Source: Chiua virens
Taxonomy: Eukaryota > Basidiomycota > Agaricomycetes > Boletales > Boletaceae
Length of the DNA: 64,000 nt
Assembly (NCBI GenBank): GCA_019787685.1
Contig: JAHNUO010000010.1
Location: 248,001 to 312,000, forward strand
Direction: 5' to 3'
This document shows positions 56,280 through 64,000 of this stretch, in pieces (position 1 is the first letter of the stretch; each line of letters begins with the position of its first letter). Made by a program: the position numbers and the translations under genes. Below the pieces are notes generated by a model. That model was not told where the DNA came from, made no database searches, and saw only the letters and a program-made list of their open reading frames with translations.

Positions 56280-56410
56280 ACCTGCGAGATATTTTTCGGC
56301 TAGGTGGTCGACGACAGAAAATATGATACGTCGAGGTTTATTCACAAGGGCGCTTTTTTGCGCAGCCTACACGTGCCTCTTTATCGGATCCCATCAGATC
56401 GCACTATCCC
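56280..56410 (-). promoter_or_regulatory. Conserved promoter block of WD40 copy G
   Basis: The reverse-strand block has GATAAAGAGGCACGTGTAGG with CACGTG at 56370-56375, as in copies C and D, followed by the conserved AATAAACCTC stretch. It is unaltered at the palindrome although the gene is damaged. Confidence 0.5.
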
Positions 56411-57317
56411 CTTGATACTTGTTCCCGCCTGATCATCGCAGCCAACGAATTTCTAATCAAGCTGATGGGCCACGATGATAACGAGAATCCGCCTATTAGA
56501 TAACGATCCATATGGGTGGTTCGGAAAGAGTAGCGTCATATATGGGCATGAAGGCACGGCGGTGAGAATATTAAGCCGTTCAGTGGTTCTCGTGGTTCGT
56601 TGACAGTTATCATGTCATCCTCGCCTTGGTTGGTCTCGCTGTGTATCTCACTCAGTCTACACCACCACCCCATAGGAAGTTTCACAGTTTCGGGCCTGGC
56701 CTCCCATGTTCGTTTTGAGTCTGCCTGTATCTGCTCCCGAGTCCTTGAGTTGCTATCATGACCTTGATAAGAGTCGCGCAATCGTCGTCTGCCGTACACA
56801 GTCGTCCACGTCCACGCCCGTATCAACCTGAGTACCAAGCCCTCAACTTTGGTAATTTCGTGTCTGTTCGCCTTCGCCCTTCACCCCTTGTCCCACTGGT
56901 CATCTGATCTGTCGGCGGAACGATGGTTCTTTACTGGTCAGGCTGCTCAAAATTTACGTCCATGTCCATCCACACGTCCACCACTATGTCCAACCCTCTT
57001 TTGCATTTCTCAAGCTGTGCCAACGTCCCCTCTATCTCATCCCACCCTCCACCGAGGTCAACTTGTCTTTCTTCGCATCTGGATCACCATCCCTACCTCA
57101 TCTCTTTTGACGGTAATGTTGACCTTGTGATAACATCGTCACGACCCAGTCTTCGCCCAGAGACACACCTCTGGAGATCATACCTCTATTTCCATGTCCC
57201 ATTATTCATCTGACAATGTCGGGTATAAAAACACTTCTACTGCAATAATACGCATCTGTCCACAGGATATCCTGATCCTAGTCTAGCAATACATAACGAA
57301 TGGAGATCGAATTGGTG
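56411..57317 (-). repeat. Upstream flank of WD40 copy G
   Basis: This is the reverse complement of sequence upstream of copies A and C (992-1374, 15870-16565), including the unoccupied LTR site near 56515 and a piece of the unnamed gene remnant near 57000-57170. No supported gene. Confidence 0.5.
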
Positions 57318-58434
57318 TTATACCTCCCCCTTGACTGATTTTTCTGAGTGGCAATTGCTCGATTCGGACGGCTGTGAACCATGCAGATGAACTGCAGTCT
57401 GGGCATGACTCGATTCCGAATGCTGGCCTGTCAGATCGCCAAACGCAAACTCCAGCGAGGTGAGGTGTTGTGACCCAGTGTCTCTCGTCCACGCCCTCCC
57501 CTCGGCCACACGAAGGATGAGCATCTGTGGCGAGATGCACTACAAATACGATGCGAGATGAGTTATGCACGTCCCCCATGACTCGGAGACGCAGGTCAGA
57601 CTTACAGTAAACATCCCGTAGAGTGATAAGAGCAGGACCGAGAACTCGCTTTGCATTCCAAAGGCGACCAGGAAGGCGATCCCAAATAGGGTGTATGGGA
57701 GCGCGGACTCTACGATGACGGACGCCGTCGTAAAGTATGTGGATGCAAATTCCAGGCCGAGTTCATTGCGCATGATCCGCGCATAGGAGACGATTCGTGC
57801 CCAGATGATGCTCGTCGTGACGACATTGAGACCAATAGTCAGCGCGAAATATGCAAGCCCAACGTTTGCCGCGAACCCGGCGAAAAAGTCGGTATTTGGA
57901 GACCCTGAAGCGTACAACTCTAGAATGCCAAAGACTGTCCAGCAACTGTGTTGAACATAATGGTGTTGAGGGATGCAGCAGACTTACCAAGTGTGGCCAG
58001 CCAGAGTACACACGGGAACAAAATAACCTTCCAATTGCCGCACCAGACTGTCCAGCAACGGTGGATCTACGACAAATTGAGCACACCAGATCATTTTGCC
58101 ACTTTTGAAGTGCTCACAAGTAAAGCATCGCTCATCAGTTGGAGAAGAATGGGTGCCGTCGATCCGAGCGTTTCGTACCACGCGGAGGAATACTCCAAGA
58201 AATACGCGGTAGATCCTCCCGGCCAATCTTGATGAACTACCCACATTTCCTGCGCTATGATAGACTGCGTCGCCACGAATACGGTAATGCAGAGGAGCAA
58301 CGCGATGCTGAAGAACGTGAAAAACCTATCAGAGCCACGGCAAACTTTTGCCTTGCGCAGCTGGTTCATGGTCTGAAAGTACAGCACCAATTCGACACCT
58401 AGTGCGAACCCGGTGATAGATGCACAAGATGGAA
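57318..58434 (-). CDS. Agaricomycete seven-TM membrane protein, 5' end missing
   Basis: Four exons on the minus strand splice cleanly. The first holds TGFALGVELVLYFQTMNQL (TM1) and FFTFFSIALLLCITVFVATQ (TM2) and runs to LMSDALL (donor GTGAGC). The next joins to IHRCWTVW, FPCVLWLATL. The third carries SGSPNTDFFAGFAANVGLAY, TSIIWARIVSYARIMRNELG, FASTYFTTASVIVESALPYT and FLVAFGMQSEFSVLLLSLYG. The last has CISPQMLILRVAEGRAW and a soluble tail ending KSVKGEV (57318). The order matches an uncharacterised 7TM family widespread in mushrooms. No ATG precedes TM1, and an in-frame TAA lies upstream near 58435. Just beyond begins the acyltransferase pseudogene, so the 5' end was probably cut by the duplication. 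Confidence 0.7.
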
Positions 58435-58530
58435 GTGTTCGGAATTAGGACGAACCATATGGAATAGCGTTGAATATGTTTCCAACATATAATGAGTTTT
58501 GAAACAGTGGACCTACCTGTCCATAACGTG

Positions 58531-59918
58531 TGCCAAGCATGGTCATCCGTGAAACGACGCTTCTCGCTCATTGCAGCCGAGGTATCCGAAGAAATGGTCT
58601 CCAGATTCTCCACTTCGTTGTTCGGGAACGAAACATCACCTCTCTCCGTGAGGAAGAAGTGACCTTTGGTACTGTATCGTCGTTCAACTACGCTGAGTGA
58701 TTTGTCGACGACAATAGGAATAGCCTACAGTCGTTATCTGCAAGGCTACTCACATGCTCAACCAAACTGACCGCCCACAAAACTTCCATGTTGTTCGACG
58801 AGCACCATTCTGTGATCGTTTTTCCAGACTAGCACTGTCGACTCCATTTGATCCTCGTCCAACCCTTATCAAGGAGAGGCTTCAGATGTACTGCCCATTG
58901 GAGAATTTGGTGTTCCCTGATGACTTACCGACATTCTCGACTCGCAGTAAGGGTCTCAATTACATAAGCAAGTATATCACACCTCTAACTGCAGATGCTC
59001 ACAATATCACTCTCAATTCTGCCTACCACGTATTTGGTCGGGTCGCTAACTAAGGGGAGAGATTTCTGAAGGAGAATGGGAGTATCAAAAACGATGGCCT
59101 CTGCTGTTGCGTCGGACTGGTTTGCACTTTGACCCGGACTGGTTTTGCATCGGAGGTTCCAGAGAAATAGGGCTGAATTTTAGCTTCCACCGGCACGTCC
59201 TCCTGTTCATGCCGCTCGGCACGATGGCTAACAAGAAAAGAGACAAGCTGGAAGTGGCCTACGGCGCACCACGATTCCAAGATCTCATGTCGTTTGGGCG
59301 GTTCTTGTTGCGGTGCGAGTGGGAGTGAGAAGCCGTTTCGGAATCCCCGGTTTCTCGAAATATGCATTGCGACACACAACAGCGCACTCGAAACAAATAA
59401 GTCGAAGGCAGCGAACCGGAGAAGGAACGGGGATTGGACCCGTTCGAGCGCCGAGGCCCCAGAGCCTCTTCCTTTGAAAAATCTTGGACCCGTCTTCACT
59501 CAATGAGGCTCCATTCTGGGTGATCGTCCAAGTTCTCGCGACGTCGCTTTTATCTTGTATCTTCATTTTTTGTCGAGGATCAATTGTAGATGGATAGCAT
59601 GACGCCACTGGACTATCCACTCCCCGCGAATCATCATATTTCCCCAATCTCATCGTTCCCTCACCCCCACCGTGCCGGATATCCAGCCTACACGGTACCT
59701 GACGATGGGAATATTGGCAAAACCATCTTCGTTCATGTCCAGATGATTTTTACCTCGACGCACTTACCACCCAAAAACAGCTTCAGTACTTCATGTCCTA
59801 CGACGAGAACGTCTTCAGCGAAGATTTGATGGGGGAGTTTATGGGGGAGTTGAAGGATGCAACGCCGTTGTACTTTGGACAACGGCAGGAGACAGCTAGG
59901 GACGTCAAGTGCAAGTTG
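58531..59918 (+). pseudogene. Broken copy of the acyltransferase gene
   Basis: The plus strand matches the intact gene at 24917-22982 from about its codon 80 onward: SVKRRFSLIAAEVSEE, LNQTDRPQNFHVV, KERLQMYCPLENLVFPDD, ITLNSAYHVFGRV, LHFDPDWFCIGGS, GAPRFQDLMSFGRFLLRCEW, FTQ and PLDYPLPANHH. The HxxxDG catalytic region is lost by a deletion near 58800. The segment between VFPDD and ITLNSAYHVF is replaced by unrelated bases, and several frameshifts follow. The 5' part, including promoter and start, is missing. It lies tail-to-tail with WD40 copy F, mirroring the intact gene and copy D. Confidence 0.85.
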
Positions 59919-60922
59919 GAACTCCCTTTAACCCAATAAAAAACCTATGTATAATGGGGGAAAAGTGGATCGGGACACTCTTTTCCTGCACTGTTTGGTC
60001 CTTTCAACGCATTCGTGGTGATGATTGCAGTGATAAAGATTGCGGTACACCCCTTGTATTCCGCTCTGTTTAAGTAAATCTCAAAATCCGGTGCTACTAC
60101 TACCCCGCTACCTCTAAGTTCGCTTTTGTGTTCCTTCTTTGGAACTATCTACAGCACCATCGTGACCTACGCAAGTATGTATTATTATAGAAAAAGTGGT
60201 TATATGGCTAGTCACTGGTGGCGTGCCGCGACGACTGTAGGACGTTCGGGTTTCAATACGATCAACGTGGAGATGCTCGCAGCGTATAGTAAGTCTCTGT
60301 CTGTCCTATAGATACCCTCTTGCAACTGCATGGGGTGTAACTTTAAATGTTGTAGGGAATGCCCGTTATCTACATCACTCTATGCATTGGCCTGGCAGAC
60401 GATCTGCATACACATATCAAACACTACCCTACGTTTACTGTTCCATTATTATGTTGTCAGTTTCGACTCGAATAGCCCCTCGGTCATGGATCCAAGGTCA
60501 GTATATATCTCGCTTTTAACTGCTTGATGCTGGCCTGGTCATATTCACTTATGGGGCTGCGGCCGGCCCGGTGTCAAGGAACCTACTGACATTCAAGTTG
60601 CGAACACTGATCCGCTCGCGAGTGGTTGGATGTTCAGTGCTATTTGGATATTCATTCGCTTATTGCGAGAGCAATCCACCCAGGAGTGTCTAGTGTGAGA
60701 AAGTAGAGCAAAAAACAGTATGATAGCATTCGGAATCGCAAGCGAAAATGGTACGACCCAGGGACATGGCTGGGAAGGACGGTACAAACACAATGGGTAA
60801 TCAATTTGGAACGAAAAGGACGTGTACTGCAAGAAACGATAGACGGAAGCTATAACACAGCCAAAAAGAGATCAAAGAGACGTTGAAACGGAATTTTCGA
60901 GACGACGGTACTGCACCTCACC
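59919..60922. repeat. Duplicated flank between acyltransferase pseudogene and WD40 copy F
   Basis: This matches 52480-53726 and, in reverse, 21825-22980 in pieces. It contains the shared downstream block of the acyltransferase (near 60000-60180) and of the WD40 gene (near 60780-60922). No gene is supported. Confidence 0.55.
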
Positions 60923-63497
60923 TTACCCAGTGATAACCTTTGCCTTGACGATGTTCGTCATAGTAAGGGTATTCTTCTTGTTGGGACCCACCCCAGACTG
61001 CGTGATGACCTCCTTCGACAAACCCAACTGCGTGGTGCACAATACAAACTGGCTCCTCGACTTTTTCGTTGCACCACCCGAGTCGACTTCCATTGTTTGC
61101 CCATCTAACATCTTCGGTGGACGAACCGCTTCGACTCGATAGTCGGCTGACAGTGCGTCCATGATCGACTTAGTGAGCTGTCCCGCGGTGGTGAGGATGA
61201 AGGATATCCGACCCCGGGATTTCGACCCGATCATCTCTTTCGCAGCGGAGGCGGAAGGGGAACAACCAGCAGTGACAATGACATCACAAAGTCCGTCCAT
61301 CGTAGATGTGATAAGCATGTTTGGGTTGCTTGAACAGGTCGGTGAGAGAGAACCGTAGGTCAGCGATCGCCAACGGGCAGATATTGTTTGTGACTCTATT
61401 ATTCACCATCAGCAGAACAATCAATGGTGGGCTGAATGTAGTTCTTCACCTAATTTCCGGACTATGCTGTATAATTCACGGATCAGCCGATCGGGCCCGC
61501 TATCCATGGACCACGAAGACATGATCCCACACAGGTGATAGATAAGGTAGGCACGAAAGGCGATAGGGAGATACGCAACGACCTTGGTGCGTGAGTTACT
61601 TCGTAATCGGTTCACCAGAGATTGTCCGATACATTTGGTGACCCTCGTTGCAATAGAAACTTGTTCCTCCGTTGGGTTCGTAGTGCGGGACTCGAAATTG
61701 TGAATGATACGATCGGCGATGAAAGTGGAACTCCAATCTATCTTCTCATTGAGTTGTTGGAGTGTTTCGATGATATTCATCTCTGCACGTGCGTCCGCCT
61801 GAACAATGAAATGTTGCACGATGAATGGGGTATGCTGATTTTGTTCAACGATGGACTTGAGATGTCTAAATTGCTTTTCGTACCATTCCCGGACCCGGAT
61901 GATTTCAGATTGGGAGACCTGAAGTTCCTCGCGCATGGCAATGAGCTCCTCTGAATCACGACGGCGTTCCTCGAGCTCCTCGTTCGCAGCGGCGAGCTCT
62001 TCTGCTTTAGCGGCATCGGAGCGTTTCCAGCGGCTCACGTCGGCAGTCAGGGCATTTATTTGGCGATCTTGTGCTTTATTGGATGATTTCAAGGTCTCTA
62101 TCTCCTTTTGAGCGGAGGCGAGTTCGCGCGACTGCGCCTCGTGGCGGCCTTGGAGCACTGTAAGTTGATCCTTCAGTTCCCCCATGGCTTTCTTGAGGTC
62201 GGTCATCTCTTCGGGTATCAGAAAAATGGGATCAGCATGCCGATGGTCTAGACTAGTTTGGGTGATGCACGCACCTGCCTGTGTATCTCCAAGATCCGCA
62301 TTCTGGTGGGTTGGCAGTAGGAATTGAGTCAATAAGGCACACCTAAGACCTATTGAGTGCAGGTACACTTACGTTGTGAACATGGCGACAAGGGAGGATA
62401 TCACCGAGGTTCCGAACGGTGATTGTCTTCCCATGACCGATTGCGATGTCGTAGTTTTCTGAAATCGCCATTGTATTAACCGTGTCATTGTAGTCGATGT
62501 CAGACCCGATTTTCGTGTGCGTCGCCATATCCCAGAACGATGCCGACGACTCGGCAGAGACTGCGATGAAGCGACGATTGTTTGGTAGAGCGACACACCC
62601 CCATTTTTTCACACCGTTCGTGCGGATGGGCCATTGTGAGAGTGTTTCTCCGGTGGAGACGTCGAGATAGTGAATTTTACCGTCATGAGAGATGGCGTAG
62701 AGGTGTGTATTGTCATTCCACGCAACGCATTGGTTTAAACTTGAGCCAGGTCCGATTGAGAATTCGTGGAGGAGATGGCCGTCCTCGACGTTGTAGACAC
62801 GAATAGAGTGACCCCAGGCAGCGGTGGCGAGAAGACGTCCATCCGGTGAGAATTTGACCGCGGCCACCCACTCGTTATGTTGCAGTGTCAATAGTCGCTC
62901 GCCCGTCGACCGCTCCCAGATACAAGCAGTGCCGTCATACGATCCGCTAGCGACTTTGGTCCCATCTGGAGAGATATCCGCCGCATACACTCCTTCTCGA
63001 TGGCCTCTCATCTCTCTCACCTGCTCGTGGCTCTCCACGTCCCACACCAACACAGAACCCCCACTCGATCCGCCCACGATCCATTTCCCATCGCTTGACA
63101 CAGCAATTGTGTTGCCCCAACCCCCCACATCTATTGGCCTTGCAACTTCCTTGCCATCCTCCAATTGCCATCGTCGAATTGTCTCTCCTGTTCCTCCACT
63201 CAAAATGTGTTTGCCCTCCATCAAGAACGCGACTGAATGTATGTCATCTCTCCCATCGATCTCGATTGTCTTCCGTACATTTTGCTGACTAGTCATGGCG
63301 GAGGACGTCTGGAGCTCCGTCACTGGGGGTTCAATTTCCTTCCCTTGATCTTGAACCGGGCTTCCTCCTGCTCGCGCAGTGTCATGGGACGTGGAAACAT
63401 CATCATCTGACACTTGAATTTCTGTCAGTACCGTCATTTCATCGGTCCCATCCATTGACTCACTGTTCTTCAGTTTTCCAGGTAACGTGTGAGACAT
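60923..63497 (-). CDS. WD40 / coiled-coil / C-terminal helical domain protein, copy F (intact)
   Basis: Exons 63497-62373, 62302-61450 and 61395-60923 give 816 residues, the same length as copy C. Intron 1 (62372-62303) is 70 nt, so unlike in C it must be removed to keep the frame; this proves the intron. Intron 2 (61449-61396, 54 nt) joins YSIVRKL to ESQTISARWRSLT. The protein has WD40 blades at residues about 60-375, a coiled coil at about 405-530, and the helical domain with SWSMDSG, VLCTTQLGL and a VVKAKVI-like end (IVKAKVITG). WD40 loops differ from C at exposed positions (GHREGV against GHMWSV; SYDGT against SFDGT). No localisation signal is seen. Function is unknown, as for C. Confidence 0.87.
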
Positions 63498-63620
63498 TTT
63501 TCGGCTAGGTGGACGATGACAGAAAATAGGATACGTGGAGGTTTATTTACAAGGGCGCTTTTTCAACACAACCTACACGTGCCTCTTTATCTGATCCCAT
63601 CACATTGCACTATCCACTAT
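63498..63620 (-). promoter_or_regulatory. Conserved promoter block of WD40 copy F
   Basis: The reverse-strand block contains AGATAAAGAGGCACGTGTAGG with CACGTG at 63576-63581, about 80 nt before the start codon, and the same AATAAACCTCCACGTATCC stretch as copy C. Confidence 0.5.
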
Positions 63621-63719
63621 GCCCTTGATGCTTGTTCCCGCCTGGTCATCGCAGCCAATGAATTTCTAATCAAGGTGATGGGCCACTATGAAAACGAAAT
63701 TCCACCCATTAGATAACCA

Positions 63720-64000
63720 GTGATGTTGACGGAGCTGTGAATGCGTTACAAGACTTCTCCTTGTCCAAGTCAAGTAGGCATTCAGTTACTTTCTAGAAAT
63801 GGTGGCCCACTGATATCATAGGCAAGTTTCCACCCAATTACCCGTCGGCCCAAAGTGACACAAAAACCATGTATAGTGGGGAAAGTGGATCGGATACTCT
63901 TTTCTTGCACTGCTAACGCATTCGTGGTCATGATTGCAGTGATAAAGATTGGAGTCCGTCCATTGTATTCCTCTCCGCTTAAGTAAAACTAAATATCTGA
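63720..64000. repeat. Another copy of the acyltransferase-flank repeat, cut by the window end
   Basis: The last 150 bases (from about 63850) resemble 59930-60090 and 52490-52580, which suggests that a further duplicated unit continues beyond the window. No gene is visible here. Confidence 0.45.

Noticed and set aside
1..64000. tRNA, rRNA, CRISPR arrays, bacterial-type promoters or terminators
   Set aside because: None seen on either strand; the window is eukaryotic nuclear DNA.

Overview
The window is a repeat-rich stretch of a filamentous basidiomycete nuclear genome, most likely Agaricomycetes. The evidence is: protein genes cut by many short GT-AG introns (about 45-90 nt); families typical of mushrooms and relatives (two DUF6534-type membrane proteins, an Agaricomycete 7TM membrane protein, a Crinkler/RHS-type ATPase-nuclease, an AAT-like acyltransferase); and fungal retroelements (a LINE with RNase H, a chromodomain Ty3/gypsy element and Ty1/copia LTRs). 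The species cannot be named from the sequence.

Layout. Six copies of one gene family (seven-bladed WD40 domain, long coiled coil, conserved C-terminal helical domain) lie in two opposed groups. Copies A (2253-11978), B (13098-15280), C (16796-19370) and D (about 20295-21824) are on the left and point right. Copies G (56250-53727) and F (63497-60923) are on the right and point left. C and F look intact: each splices through two short introns to exactly 816 codons plus stop. A, B, D and G are broken in different ways. A carries a lost-arginine stop, a MITE (2825-2966) and a full LINE (4170-11120), and the LINE itself holds a solo LTR (9094-9798). Another solo LTR (1375-2017) sits in A's upstream region, and nested copia remains occupy 1-991. 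Copies C, D and F/G share a promoter block with a CACGTG palindrome about 80 nt upstream of the start.

The left array ends tail-to-tail with an intact acyltransferase gene (24917-22982). A degenerate copy of that gene (58531-59918) lies tail-to-tail with WD40 copy F on the right, so an inverted segmental duplication frames the window.

The core between the arms holds a Ty3/gypsy chromovirus-type element (25642-32607; near-identical LTRs, 5-bp target duplication, damaged pol); a sulfoxide-synthase-type DinB/FGE-sulfatase protein gene (36747-34451); a NAG1-like glucosamine-6-phosphate deaminase gene (39016-37742) with a 4-nt first coding exon and one frameshifting base; a tandem non-coding duplication (39948-40491); two DUF6534 genes facing each other (42927-44693 and 51493-49694); a decayed SPFH/band-7 gene (45990-45129); a Crinkler/RHS-type pseudogene (46755-48541); and a 7TM gene (58434-57318) cut at its 5' end near the duplication boundary.

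The best candidate for something not well described is the WD40-coiled-coil-helical gene array. Its paralogues vary in WD40 loop residues, several copies are being lost, and it is coupled to an acyltransferase. No RNA genes, CRISPR arrays or bacterial-type operons were seen.
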